Shown here one piece after another: positions 35,801 through 47,456 of a stretch of DNA of 64,000 bases. Source of the stretch: Petrosia ficiformis (taxonomy: Eukaryota > Porifera > Demospongiae > Haplosclerida > Petrosiidae); contig OX345646.1 in NCBI GenBank assembly GCA_947044365.1, forward strand, positions 4,821,327 to 4,885,326. The letters run 5' to 3'. A program made the translations under genes and the position numbers. Below the pieces are notes generated by a model. The model saw nothing but the letters and a program-made list of their open reading frames with translations, did no database searches and had not been told where the DNA came from. Within the stretch, counting starts at the first letter, position 1, and each line of letters opens with the position of its first letter.

Positions 35801-38800
35801 TATAGTGTATAGTTTAATATCATAAGGTTAATACACGATTATACTGTAACTCAATAACTTATATGTACTATAGTGTACAGTTTAATATCATAAGGTTAAT
35901 ACATGATTATACTGTAAGTCTGTAACTCAATAAAGAATGGGAAGGATAACAATATAAAAATGGTGCATGAAACATGGCTGATCAAAAGATTATATAATTG
36001 TTATGAAAATTTTCTGAAGTCAATGAATGAAAGAAAGATATGCATACACATATACATCAGTTTTGTTTTTAGACAAAGTATTGATACACTTACAATTGAC
36101 ATCCCTTCGAGGTGTACATTCTAAAGTAAGCAGTTCTTTTCTTATCTGATGTTATAAACTCATTCTCAAAATATATCTAAGAGAGAAAAAGGATATGAAC
36201 AAGTATCATCCCTATGTGCTGTCCAACATTCAGTAATCATGGCCGACTTTTTCATACCCGAAGCACATCTTTTCTAAATCTACATGCATGTTACTAATGT
36301 CACTGACCTTTTCTAAATCTATGTCACTGTGTTCTTGATCATCATTTTCAGTAGTAGCACACTCCACAGTGATAACTGATGTTCCATCACTTCCTGACAT
36401 GGAGAATTGCATCCAGTAAGCTGAGAAGAAACACAGATAATAAATTCTCATCATCGTACAGTACCTTAGTTTACATACATGTACTATGATGGTAACTGTG
36501 TGGTGATAGTTAACTGTACTAACTGTACTTCAAGTATAGATAACTTAAAATAGTAGCTACCATTACCTCTGTGTAGTACTACAATACCATTATTTATAGT
36601 GCACTATTCTGGTTGTAAATAACTACCACTCAGCATGAATTAACCACCTCTCAGATAATACATAATCACATATACAGAATACTGAGACAGTATTAAGTAT
36701 ATACTAGGTAAACAGCACTAAATGCATGCTGGAATCTGCCACCACTCTAAATACACTGGAACAAGCTAATGCATTAAGTAATAATGTAATTTTTAAATGC
36801 CTCCCTCTTTTATAATTAGAGAGAAATGTACCTTTTCATTGAAGGAATGAGATACTAGAAGGTATATATGTAATATTGCATCGGTATTGGTTATTGGTAG
36901 CATATCTAAAGTTATAAATTTATCATAATACATGTTCAGTGTAGTAGAGCTGGGAATAAGGTTTGAAGGTTTGAAGGTTTGAACTTTGAACCTTCGTTCG
37001 TTTGCTGTGCATTGAGCTTTTTGAAGCTTCTTTACCATGCATACTTGTGCAATCAAAATGTGTGGTTAATAATGTGGGTGTGTTCCAGTAAAATTGAGGC
37101 TGTGTTATTGGCTGCTTCTGTCTCATTTCTCAGTCCAGCGATGTGAAATCCAAGTAGAAACAGCAACAGGAACAAGACTAGTACTCGTTATAAAGCATTA
37201 ATTCAGTTTTTGAGGCATTCTATAGCCAATGAAGGTAAAAGCAACATTGATAAAAACATGTGCAAGTATTCGAATGTTGTTTTCCAACTTTTGTCCCAGG
37301 TCTACAATGAAGATAAACTGTATGATGTTAATTAGGACCAGATAGGTTGCCCGATTAGCCAGATAATTATCCGAGAACTGAACATCTGGATGTTTCTTTT
37401 TATCCAGGTACTCATTTAATGTTTGCACATGCGCAGAAACGAAACATGTGAAATCGAAATTGCAATAAAACAGCATTTGATAAGTGTATTGCTGCTCCGT
37501 GTTACCAGCTTTATAGGCTTGTAGAGTGCAGAATGATCTGCAAAAACACCAATGCTGCTTGTATAAACATCTATTGCAGTTGATTACAGTAAAAGGTGAG
37601 GTAATACTGTATATTTTAGAGCAAACAAGTCATGAAGTTTTAGAGCAATTATCTGGGTACCCAACTGTTATTGTGAACGGATATCTGGATCAGTGTTTTT
37701 GATAAGCTTATATGGTGCACCATTGGCCCAAAGAGCTTCTTGTTTGGCACTGCACAGTTCTCTCTTTGGACCAGATGGCACATTTAATTATGATTATATT
37801 ATCACTAACAGCATTAACTCTTAGTTAATTGGCTCAAGATGTATTCTCAATGGCGCACATACTAACCATTTTTGAGCCAATTTGGCCCATGCTTCAAAAC
37901 TTATCAAAAACTATGATTTGGATAGTAAAAGACAGGCTCCATTCCAGATCTAATGTTAATAAACGTAATACTTACAATCAATTGTAATAGTTGCTTTGTC
38001 CTGATCTCCTAGTACCAGAGGTTTGGACAATGATGTATCAGTATAACAAACTTGAACACCACCGGGACAATCATCTCCAGCATCATCACATAGATTAACA
38101 TGATATGTACCACCATCTCGTGATAGTACATGCTGTACACTGAAATATAGTATCAAATTATGAAGGTAGGTTTTTATAAAACTTAGTACAATGACCAGAT
38201 TACAAATAAGCAAATAACATCATTACATACATAGACACAAACACTGACACAGACAGACAAACACAGGCACACATAGACAGAGCAGAGACAGACAGACAGA
38301 CACAGACTAACAGACACACAGACACACAGACACACACAGACAGACACAGGCACACATAGACACAGACAGACACAGACTTACAGACACAGACAGACAGACA
38401 CAGCACACATAGACACAGACAGACAGACACAGCACACATAGACACAGACAGACACAGGCACACATAGACACAGACAGACACAGACTTACAGACACAGACA
38501 GACAGACACAGCACACATAGACACAGACAGACAGACACAGGCACACATAGACACAGACAGACACAGACTTACAGACACACACAGACAGACACAGCACACA
38601 TAGACACAGACAGACACAGACTTACAGACACAGACAGACAGACACAGCACACATAGACACAGACAGACAGACACAGACACACAGACACAGACAGACACAG
38701 ACTTACAGACACACAGACAGACACAGCACACATAGACACAGACAGACATTCAAAATTCAAACTCACCCTTTCAGTTTCTCCGGCATAAACGTGTATGGAC

Positions 38801-40776
38801 TACTTTCTTCAACATATTTATCACATGTGTTCTGTGTATGGAGACTAAATTAAAAATATAATGAATTTATAATTATATTAATTGTAATTTAGGCTATACT
38901 TACGAATTTGACTCCTTACAAGCAAATGTAGTGAACCACTCAAATCTGTATGTACATGTGTTGTTACTAAAGAAATAAAATATAAATAATTAATAGAATA
39001 GTATTGTATGATCTGACAACAATGACCACAATTAGTTATAGTATGACTCTGTTTTTGATAAGCTCATATGGCACACCATTGGCCCAAAGAGCTTCTTATT
39101 TGGCACTGCACAGTTCTCTCTTTGGACCAGATGGCGCAGTTAATTATGATTATATTGTCACTAACAGCATTAACTCTTTGTTAATTGGCACAAGATGTTT
39201 TCCAACAGTGCACACACTAACCATTGTTGAGGTAATTTGGCCCATGCTTCAAAATGTATCAAAAATTCTGGTATGACTAGTTTCTCAAATGTTTAGTGAC
39301 TAATGCTCATTATGTCAATAAAATGTCACCATATACACAATGTATATAGTAACAGTAGTTCTACTGTCAGTATAGTATAGTAATTACTGTCTCACTACTG
39401 TGGTGTTCAATTGACAAGTACAGTACATGTTAATATAATGTCACCAGTAATTATCTTAGTTCTATTGTCGGTATAGTATAGTAATTACTGTCTCACTACT
39501 GTGGTGTTCAATTGACAAGTACAGTATATGTTAATATAATGTCACCATACAGTAATAGTAGTTCTACTGTCAGTATAGTATAGTAATTACTGTCTCACTA
39601 CTGTGGTGTTCAATTGACAAGTACAGTATAATGTTAATATAATGTCACCAGTAATTATCTTAGTTCTATTGTCGGTATAGTATAGTAATTACTGTCTCAC
39701 TACTGTGGTGTTCAATTGACAAGTACAATATAATGTTAATATAATGTCACCAGTAATTATCTTAGTTCTATTGTCGGTATAGTATAGTAATTACTGTCTC
39801 ACTACTGTGGTGTTCAATTGACAAGTACAGTATAATGTTAATATAATGTCACCAGTAATTATCTTAGTTCTATTGTCAGTATAGTATAGTAATTACTGTC
39901 TCACTACTGTGGTGTTCAATTGACAAGTACAAGTCAAAATTACTGTCAAAACTACTACTGTAATGTGGAAATGAAACTACTAAGTAATTACTGTACTGTA
40001 TGGAGACATTTTATTGACATATACTGTAAAATGATAATATGTCTTTCTTATTTCATAAATTTTAATCCACTACACTACATACAATATTAATCACCTTATA
40101 AATTTTAACCCTTTGACTCCACATATCATTTCAATAGTTACGGATGTACTAATAGAGCATTCTTTAGGACCAGTGAAATGAATTTGAGGATTTCCATTAG
40201 CTGTCAGAATATAAATGATATTAATAATTGACAATTTGAGAAAACTTTACATGTAGTGTTTGAACGAGTGCCTACCTTCAAACAGTCTTTATTCAGCTAC
40301 CAATGAAATTTGGTATCCAGGAAGATCAGTTAATGCTCCTCGTAGATACCAAATTTAGTTTGCTAAAATGGCCAAATAGCTAATAGTACCTGACATTAGT
40401 TTACATACTATCACTGTACTTCCATTGACTACAATGTACTTTGTGAGTGAAGTACACTGCACTTTGAATGTACTACACAGTATTAAACCTTAGTACTATG
40501 CTATCAGATACAAATGTAAATGAAATTCACACATTACTATGATTACGGTACAAAGTAGTACTATAGTACTACTTAGAAGTACAGTTGACTATCACCTTAT
40601 TAAAGTGTAGCTCCCATCATAGTATGTAAACGAAATAAAGTCAGGTACTGTATGTATGTAAGCGCTTGTTAGCGACAAATATGGTTTGAATCGGGTCACA
40701 GTTTATGAAGATTAACATTTGGATAGTCTAATCATTATTACAAACTCATAATTAATAGTATATACGAATGTATGTA

Positions 40777-40807
<31 letters not shown>

Positions 40808-41279
40808 TTGTGTGTGTGTATGTATGCATGTGTGTGTGTGTGTATGTATACAAGTATGTGTGTGCGTGTGTATGTATGTATATATATGTGTGCATATATG
40901 TATGTACTTTTATGTATGTATGTATGTATGTATGTATGTATGTATGTATGTATGTGTGTATGTATGTATGTATGTATGTTTGTATGTAAAACTACAAAGT
41001 ACTCTAGCGACATAACATTCACTAACAATTAATAGTTATTCTTTGTGTATTAGCAAACCCAATATCTTGATAAGACCCGTCACTCTTCTTGAGGCATATA
41101 GCTGCATCGCCACTGCATTCTAAACAATAAATGAAATAACAGCACACAATATATAATAATTATAATTATAAAATAATTATTTACTAATATAAATAATTAA
41201 TAACAAAACAAATATAATGTAAATATCTGTAAGAAGATTAAAAAAAAAACAAACACACATATGAATAAAATTTAATAAA

Positions 41280-41324
<45 letters not shown>

Positions 41325-43353
41325 GGCCTAAGATATATCTGTGTAAAATCTACTACAACTAAAGCTCCTTGTTGGTCTACTTTATCTTCATAAAGACACA
41401 CACAAACACATATAGAGACACAGACACACAGACACAGACACACAGACACACAGACACACAGACACACATACACACACACAGACACACATACACACATACA
41501 CACACACGGACACACACACACACATACTTGTAGTATTGCTCTGAATGGCTCCACAAATATTGATCAAATATTTTTCTCTGCTAATAAAGGATAAAATTAT
41601 TATAACTAGAGATACACATACTAGATGATATTCCAATAAATCGGTAATTATTTTAAATATCTACTGATAACCGATACCAATTCAATATTACATGTACATA
41701 CATGTACAAACATGTACATACATGTAACTTCTGGTTTCTGATTATTTCAATGAAAATAACTATATTTATGGGTATTGAAAACGCTTTGTTAGCAAATATC
41801 CAGATACCAAAAGTAGCATTCATTTAATCCATAGTATATATATCAGTGTTTTTGATAAGCTCACCGTTGACCCAAAAAGCTTCTTATTTGGCACTGTACA
41901 GTTCTCTCTTTGCATCAAATGGGACAGTTAATTATGATTATATCGTCACTAACAGCATTAACTCTTTGTTAATTGGCTCAAAATGTAATACCAATGGCAC
42001 ACACACTAACCATTGTTGAGCTAATTTAGCCCATGCTTCAAAGCATATCAAAAACTCTGCTGTACCTGTTATATTAGATTAAGATACACATACATACCTA
42101 TGTGAGCCTGAGGTCTCCCAGAATCCATCAATTGGATAAAGAGGAGTGAAATCATAAAATGGATTTTCTATTGTACATGATATCTCTGGTGTGTTACAAG
42201 CTACTGGTGTCCACCAACTGAAGAACTTCTTACACTCAGCAGTAGAGAGAGCCTGATGAATGGGACAATGGTTAAATAATGGAGAATGGACAATGAAGAG
42301 ACAATGGCGAATAGATAATGGGTAGACAATGGTGAATAGATAATGGTTAGACAATGGTGAATGGATAATGGTTAGACAATAGCGAATGGATAATGGTTAA
42401 ACAATAGTGAATGGATAATGGTTAGACAATGGTGAATAGATATTGGTTTAGACAATAGTGAATGAATAATGGTTAGACAATGGTGAATAGATAATGGCTA
42501 GACAATAGTGAATGGATAATGGTTAGACAATAGTGAATGGATAATGGCTGGACAATAGTGAATAGATAATGGTTAGACAATAGTGAATGGATAATGGTTA
42601 GACAATGGTGAATAGATAATGGTTAGACAATGGTGAATAGATAATGGTTAGACAATGGTGAATGGATTGGTGAATGAATAATGGTTAAACAATGGTGAAT
42701 GGATAATGGTTAGACAATGGTGAATAGATAATGGTTAGACAATGGTAAATGGATAATGGTTAGACAATGGTGAATGGATAATGGTTAGACAATGGTGAAT
42801 AGATAATGGTTAGACAATGGTGAATGGATTGGTGAATGAATAATGGTTAGACAATGGTGAATGGATAATGGTTAGACAATGGTGAATAGATAATGGTTAG
42901 ACAATGGTGAATGGATTGGTGAATGAATAATGGTTAGACAATGGTGAATGGATAATGGTTAGACAATGGTGAATAGATAATGGTTAGACAATGGTGAATG
43001 GATTGGTGAATGAATAATGGTTAAACAATGGTGAATGGATAATGGTTATACAATGGTGAATAGATAATGGTTAGACAATAGTGAATGGATAATGGTTATA
43101 CAATGGTGAATGGATAATGGTTTGACAATGGTGAATGGATAATGTTAGACAATGGTGAATAGATAATGTTTAGACAATGGTGAATGGATAATGGGTAGAC
43201 AATGGTGAATAGATAATGAACATGTATTAAGCTAAACTTATTACGAATATTTAATGATTTTCATACATACCTCCTCATACACAAAGATGCCTTTCTCATC
43301 ACTAATACCTCGATCACACATCATCAGTATAGTAGAGGAGTAATTATTGTGAC
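32884..43353 (-). CDS. Mannose-6-phosphate receptor-like sorting receptor (N-terminus missing)
   Basis: Twelve exons in transcript order: 43353-43271, 42252-42098, 41112-41027, 40200-40095, 38966-38904, 38844-38767, 38139-37976, 36420-36308, 36176-36094, 34898-34722, 33881-33806 and 33093-32884. All phases agree; the visible part is about 464 residues. The luminal part shows MRH modules: cysteine patterns such as [10 protein letters not shown] with [10 protein letters not shown], and [17 protein letters not shown] Thr/Ser-rich stalk leads to a membrane span ([20 protein letters not shown]). The tail has FYSLI (a YxxPhi endocytic motif) and ends [10 protein letters not shown], an acidic DxxLL motif like the GGA-binding end of the cation-independent receptor. 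Its likely job is Golgi-to-endosome transport of lysosomal enzymes. The first exons were not found. Ligand-binding Arg and Glu positions are not both present in one visible module, so sugar binding is uncertain. Confidence 0.8.
33128..33330. mobile_element. 111-base palindromic family, complete solo copy
   Basis: The left end, agtcaataaaaagtcaccata, and the right end, tatggtgacatattgacata, frame one core unit. It lies in the last intron of the receptor gene. Confidence 0.75.
34020..34445. mobile_element. 'CATCCCTATGATTGC' element, fullest copy
   Basis: It starts ttatttttatggcccgtagg and ends aagcagtcatagggat. This intact copy defines the family and shows the uninterrupted order of blocks that are split in the OSCP intron. 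It lies in a receptor-gene intron. Confidence 0.75.
34997..35138. mobile_element. CTCCTCTATT-type MITE, copy 2
   Basis: It has acagtggaaccctctatt at one side and aatagaggggcttactgta at the other, inverted relative to the copy at 494-672. It directly abuts the 68-base array. Confidence 0.6.
35139..35930. repeat. 68-base minisatellite, second array, about 11-12 units
   Basis: It has the same unit and orientation on the plus strand as the array at 15140-16040. The units vary mainly at tacatgatta/tacacgatta and ttaatatca/ttaatgtca. It is in an intron of the receptor gene. Confidence 0.95.
36590..36765. repeat. Degraded relative of the CAGTGTTCTGCCC MITE
   Basis: The segment gaattaaccacctctcagat and cagcactaaatgcatgctgg inversely matches the interior of 13717-13922. 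Terminal repeats are no longer clear. Confidence 0.4.
36945..37570. other. Receptor intron with possible element remnant
   Basis: A hAT-like start, agagctgggaataaggtttg, is followed by gaaggttt repeats. On the minus strand an open stretch at 37476-37198 includes [20 protein letters not shown]. It could be a fragment of a captured or transposon-encoded protein; no family was recognised. Confidence 0.3.
37691..37915. mobile_element. GTTTTTGATAAG hAT-type MITE, copy 4
   Basis: The left end CAGTGTTTTTGATAAGC and right end CTTATCAAAAACTATG are flanked by atctggat / atttggat (7 of 8 bases equal). Confidence 0.75.
38216..38755. repeat. CAGACA/CACATAGACA minisatellite
   Basis: Irregular repeats of gacacagacagacaca with agcacacatag blocks fill most of the intron between the exons at 38844-38767 and 38139-37976. 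All Cys/Val/Ser-rich minus-strand frames here are artefacts. Confidence 0.9.
39049..39270. mobile_element. GTTTTTGATAAG hAT-type MITE, copy 5
   Basis: It is flanked by the exact 8-base duplication gtatgact (39041-39048 and 39271-39278). This is the best evidence that the family is hAT-type. Confidence 0.85.
39310..40026. repeat. Array of the 111-base palindromic family
   Basis: About six core units lie between element ends. Several units lack the ccatacagtaacag segment, giving two unit lengths. It is in a receptor-gene intron. Confidence 0.85.
40390..40655. mobile_element. Copy 2 of the MITE seen at 17615-17900
   Basis: It reads as the inverse of the first copy: tgtacttccattgactacaa, agtactatagtactacttag, aaataaagtcaggtactgta. 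Confidence 0.6.
40768..40988. repeat. (TATG)n and (TG)n microsatellite
   Basis: Tatgtatg and gtgtgtgt runs are in a receptor-gene intron. Overlapping open frames in several phases reflect the repeat. Confidence 0.9.
41277..41530. repeat. (AATA)n, (AAT)n and CACAGA microsatellites
   Basis: Aaataaataaat and aataataat runs (about 41277-41325) are followed at about 41394-41524 by cacagacaca repeats. All are inside a receptor-gene intron. Confidence 0.85.
41844..42059. mobile_element. GTTTTTGATAAG hAT-type MITE, copy 6
   Basis: It has CAGTGTTTTTGATAAGC at the left and ATCAAAAACTCTG at the right. It is shorter than its relatives by a small deletion near the left end. Confidence 0.7.
42262..43222. 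repeat. 25-base minisatellite with an 87-base higher-order pattern
   Basis: The unit is about gacaatggtgaatagataat plus ggtta, with nearly 38 copies. A variant containing ggattggtgaatgaataatg recurs at about 42664, 42826, 42913 and 43000, spacing 162, 87 and 87 bases. It occupies nearly the whole intron between the receptor exons at 43353-43271 and 42252-42098. Confidence 0.9.
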
Positions 43354-44639
43354 CTGAAATTAAAAGAAATGAGTAATTGGCAGTCCTAATTATCTTAGTT
43401 CTACTGTCAGTATAGTATAGTAATTACTGTCTCACTACTGTGGTGTTTAATTGACAAGTACCGTAAATCGAGAATATTTCGTCTCTAAAATATTTCAAAT
43501 TTTTATTTTTCGTATGTATAAATTTTCGTACGTGCGTACGTTATTATTTACGAATACCGTTTATTTCCAAATACCCGTTACTTTTCGAATTTTTAAATTT
43601 CATACGCATACTGTTACACGAAAAGTTTTATAGTACGAAATTTTCCCAAATTACGGTATATCAATTACTGTAAAAAATACTGTTGGATTACTGTAGAACT
43701 ACTGTAGTGTGAAAATGTACAGAATATGTCAATAAAAAGTCACCATACAGTACAGTAATTACTCAGTAGTTTAATTTCCACACTACAATTTTTCATAAAT
43801 ATATAATAAGTTGAAACTGAGTTCATTATATATTCATGAATATTGAAACGAACAGATAAAGGCCCATAGAGCCATCCCTATGATTGCTTTCCCACAGGTG
43901 AATGTATATATTTATGTTTGTATTACTTATGCGAGTATGTGTTGTATATGTAGTTAAGAAAGTGCGTCATTCCAGGGTACATGGTCAATTAATGGGTGTG
44001 GCGCATTATGATGAATGTAAATATTGTATAGTACTTTCAAAGTACATGTACATGTACTTCACTCACAAAGTACACTATAGTCAATGGAAGTACAGTGATA
44101 GTACGTAAACTTAATAATGTCAATATATAACAGTATATACTATTTTTGTGGTTGAACAATTATAAATTATGCATAATTTATTAATAAGTGAGAAGAGGGA
44201 AAAGGGGAATCTTTCAATTGATATATGGTATCTTATTGATCTAACTTCATCCTCATTCCTACTCCATCTATAGGTATAGGTATAGGAATGGGATGAACTT
44301 CTGTGTTATATTCCAGAAGTAGACATTCGTCAGCATGTAATAATGATAGTAATAGTTCTTTCTAAGGCTCAATGTTTATAGTTTTACAGAAAATGTGGTA
44401 ACAGGAGACAAATAAAAGAAGTCCAAAAAATATCTCTAAGGAAGGTAATAATAAACTATTTATTATAAAATCACTTCACACAGCTTAATTAATACAAGTA
44501 CGTAAATAGATGACTCATAACTCAATATCACTAATTAATAGTTTACAAACAGTAGAGAAGGGACTATGAAAACACATTATATAATACAAATATGTCCAGA
44601 ATACACCATACTTTAGTCATTAGTTGTGTTAAACTACGA
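43354..44639. other. Region upstream of the first receptor exon found
   Basis: It contains a 111-base family copy (43389-43790) split by a TA-flanked element (43459-43658), part of a CATCCCTATGATTGC element (43860-44010) and a partial MITE (44025-44115). A minus-strand open stretch at about 44344-44222 (LLHADECLLLEYNTEV, then Ile-Pro repeats, ending in TAA) follows a cttag acceptor and could be a terminal exon of an unseen gene. The missing receptor N-terminus was not recognised here. Confidence 0.45.
43459..43658. mobile_element. TA-flanked MITE nested in a 111-base family copy
   Basis: TACCGTAAATCGAGAATATT at the left and AAATTTTCCCAAATTACGGTA at the right are approximate inverted repeats bounded by TA, as in Tc1/mariner-type insertions. 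Confidence 0.5.
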
Positions 44640-46310
44640 TTATCGTACAGATGGTTTGGATGTCTTTAGTACACATCCATTACTGATCGATTTAACAGAG
44701 GAAATCGGGTTATCGGAAATTGGAATATAGCCTGATCTAAATACACTTTTTTTGTAAATCTCCTCTTCAGAAAGTCCACAGTTCTTCATTATATTCATTA
44801 ACATGTGGACTGTCATATCTCCAGGATTAGGAATATTGATGTAGTTAGGAGGAGGGATCTGTGGATTCTTCTGAATAATTACATTTTTGGGGGATATCTT
44901 AAGAGGCTCATTATTCACACCTGATAACTTCACATGTATTCCCTCAGTGACATCCTCAAGCTCAATAGTAACTCCATCATAAATAGAAGGATAGTTACAC
45001 AGTAGTAATACTTTACCATTTTTGTCCCAATCTTCGAGGACTGTAGTACCAGCTGTTAACTTCTGTTGATAAGAAGGAACTGGAATTTTTTCTTCTATTA
45101 ACTTTCTTAATGTGAATATTGGAGTGAATTGACAATCGCTGAGAGCTATTGACTTTTCTTCCCTACGATTGGTGACATGAACTGTCCATCTTGAAGACAG
45201 AACTGGACTGTAACGTAGGTTTCTTTCGTACAATGCCTCCCGAGACTTTATTTTGAAAGAACTGTATGCAGGTACTGTAAGTTTCCTATCGCTTAATCCC
45301 GTTGGAGTTGGAAGTAAAGCATGTTGTAGTATAGTGAAGGTTACATTACAGCCATCTTTAATCTCAGGTTGGTCTTTGATCATCGTATCATTCGTCAATG
45401 TCTTCCCGGCAACAGCTAAAATGTGATTAGAGTTTATGTCAAAGCCAAACTTGGAACAAACTGCTTCACGGAGAAATGAGACTTTCCATTCCTTAAACTC
45501 TTTTTGCGGTATTTTAACTTTAAAAGGCTCATTTGCGCCTGGATGATGCACCACCGAGATATTGATTGTAACTGGCTTGATTGCCAGATATACAGCAGCG
45601 CCATTCTTCATCCCATCACATTCGACAAGTGATGTATCCTCTGGGAGAATATTGTCTTCGTAATAGAGTGTTTGTTCATTCGTCAGAACCTTGGTCTTGT
45701 TCTCTATGCTTTTCTTGAGAACTTCAGCTGTTGTTAGAGATGGAAATGGAACTGAAACTGTGATAGGAGAATCATCGAAGTCACCACAAACTACAATACT
45801 CCAGTCTCTTCGGGGTATTGGATTACGGGTATCTTCGACAAACAGGATCACTCCATTATCCCAAAACTCACATGTTTTAAGCGGTTTTCCCTCTGGTAGA
45901 ACATCTCCTTCATGATAGAGTGTCTGGTTATCTACTTGTAAAGTATTCTGCTTTTGATGCACTAATATCTTTAGACCCAAATCAGTGATGTAAGATGAAT
46001 AAGGAATTGATACGGTGACCTTACAGATAGCACCATTGGAGTAACCATAAACATCAACTGACCAGTTCCTCTCTTCTGTTGGGCTATCAGCGTCTTCTAC
46101 AAAAAGGATATCTCCCTCCAGAAGTGCCTGTCTCTCCTGTAGTGGTTTTCCTTCATAGTAAATTCTTTGTTTATCTATAGCAATTCCTTTTTCATTCTTT
46201 ACCTTATTCTTCACATTTTCTATGAGTTGGTCAGTACTTGTTATTGGTACCTCAGTAAAATACTCCACACCAACAAATACTTGAATGTTGCTCTGTTCTT
46301 CTAGTGCCAT
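44640..46310 (-). CDS. Multi-ubiquitin-like-module protein U1, 556 residues
   Basis: A single-exon coding region starts MALEEQSNIQVFVG. It reads as a string of degenerate beta-grasp modules, at about 8-77, 81-157, 166-246, 247-335 and 375-455, followed by a C-terminal block with NIMKNCGL. The best ubiquitin resemblance is the fifth module: LRKLIEEKIPVPSYQQKL, then AGTTVLEDWDKNGKVLL. Linkers repeat the form NWS(V/I).V.G. There is no C-terminal Gly-Gly, signal peptide or membrane span, so conjugation like ubiquitin is unlikely. Residues about 165-490 are nearly identical to copy U2. The function is unknown; a cytoplasmic scaffold or decoy that binds ubiquitin-pathway or immune factors is only a guess. 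Confidence 0.8.
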   Translation of the reverse strand: MALEEQSNIQVFVGVEYFTEVPITSTDQLIENVKNKVKNEKGIAIDKQRIYYEGKPLQERQALLEGDILFVEDADSPTEERNWSVDVYGYSNGAICKVTVSIPYSSYITDLGLKILVHQKQNTLQVDNQTLYHEGDVLPEGKPLKTCEFWDNGVILFVEDTRNPIPRRDWSIVVCGDFDDSPITVSVPFPSLTTAEVLKKSIENKTKVLTNEQTLYYEDNILPEDTSLVECDGMKNGAAVYLAIKPVTINISVVHHPGANEPFKVKIPQKEFKEWKVSFLREAVCSKFGFDINSNHILAVAGKTLTNDTMIKDQPEIKDGCNVTFTILQHALLPTPTGLSDRKLTVPAYSSFKIKSREALYERNLRYSPVLSSRWTVHVTNRREEKSIALSDCQFTPIFTLRKLIEEKIPVPSYQQKLTAGTTVLEDWDKNGKVLLLCNYPSIYDGVTIELEDVTEGIHVKLSGVNNEPLKISPKNVIIQKNPQIPPPNYINIPNPGDMTVHMLMNIMKNCGLSEEEIYKKSVFRSGYIPISDNPISSVKSISNGCVLKTSKPSVR

Positions 46311-46483
46311 GTTAGATTGTGTATACTATCTTAGATAATGATTCAGTGTTATCAAACCCACTACTATATACGCTAATTATTACAACCACAAATATGATAA
46401 TCCAATCACACAACCACAGGTGTAGTATTCAATTTCATAGATTCATTTGTTCTGATTCACATTTATCACACAGTAAATTTGTA

Positions 46484-47456
46484 ATAAAATGTCACCATAC
46501 AGTAACAGTAATTATCTTAGTTCTACTGTCAGTATAGTATAGTAATTACTGTCTCACTACTGTGGTGTTCAATTGACAAGTACAGTATATGTTAATAAAA
46601 TGTCACCATACAGTAACAGTAATTATCTTAGTTCTATTGTCAGTATAGTATAGTAATTACTGTCTTACTACTGTGGTGTTCAATTGACAAGTACAGTATA
46701 TGTTAATAAAATGTCACCATACAGTAATAGTAATTATCTTAGTTCTATTGTCAGTATAGTATAGTAATTACTGTCTCACTACTGTGGTGTTCAATTGACA
46801 AGTACAGTATATGTTAATAAAATGTCACCATACAGTAATAGTAATTATCTTAGTTCTATTGTCAGTGTAGTATAGTAATTACTGTCTCACTACTGTGGTG
46901 TTCAATTGACAAGTACAGTATATGTTAATAAAATATCACCATACAGTAATAGTAATTATTTTAGTTCTACTGTCAGTATAGTATAGTAATTACTGTCTCA
47001 CTACTGTGGTGTTCAATTGACAAGTACAGTATATGTTAATAAAATGTCACCATACAGTAATAGTAATTATTTTAGTTCTACTGTCAGTATAGTATAGTAA
47101 TTACTGTCTCACTACTGTGGTGTTCAATTGACAAGTACAGTATATGTTAATAAAATGTCACCATACAGTAACAGTAGTTATCTTAGTTCTACTGTCAGTA
47201 ATTACTGTGGTGTTCAATTGACAAGTACAGTATATGTTAATAAAATGTCACCATACAGTAACAGTAATTATCTTAGTTCTACTGTCAGTATAGTATAGTA
47301 ATTACTGTCTCACTACTGTGGTGTTCAATTGACAAGTACACCTATTACTGTCAAAACTACTGTTGAACTACTGTTGAACTACTGTAGTGTGGAAATGAAA
47401 CTTCTGACTAATTACTGTACTGTATAGTGACTTTTTATTGACATATACACATGTAC
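46484..47456. repeat. Largest array of the 111-base palindromic family
   Basis: About eight units with period 111 are framed by element termini; one unit has lost the tatagtatag segment. It lies just upstream of gene U1. Confidence 0.9.

Noticed and set aside
38200..38766. Cys/Ser/Val-rich minus-strand frames
   Set aside because: They come from the CAGACA minisatellite in all phases and contain no splice-compatible coding context.
40738..41032. Tyr/Cys/Val frames on both strands
   Set aside because: They are produced by the TATG and TG microsatellite.
44222..44344. Start exon of the receptor gene
   Set aside because: The open stretch ends in a stop codon without a usable donor, so it cannot feed the exon at 43353.
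45691..45915. Plus-strand frames inside the ubiquitin-like genes
   Set aside because: They are shadows of the minus-strand coding sequence, repeated at the same place in U2.
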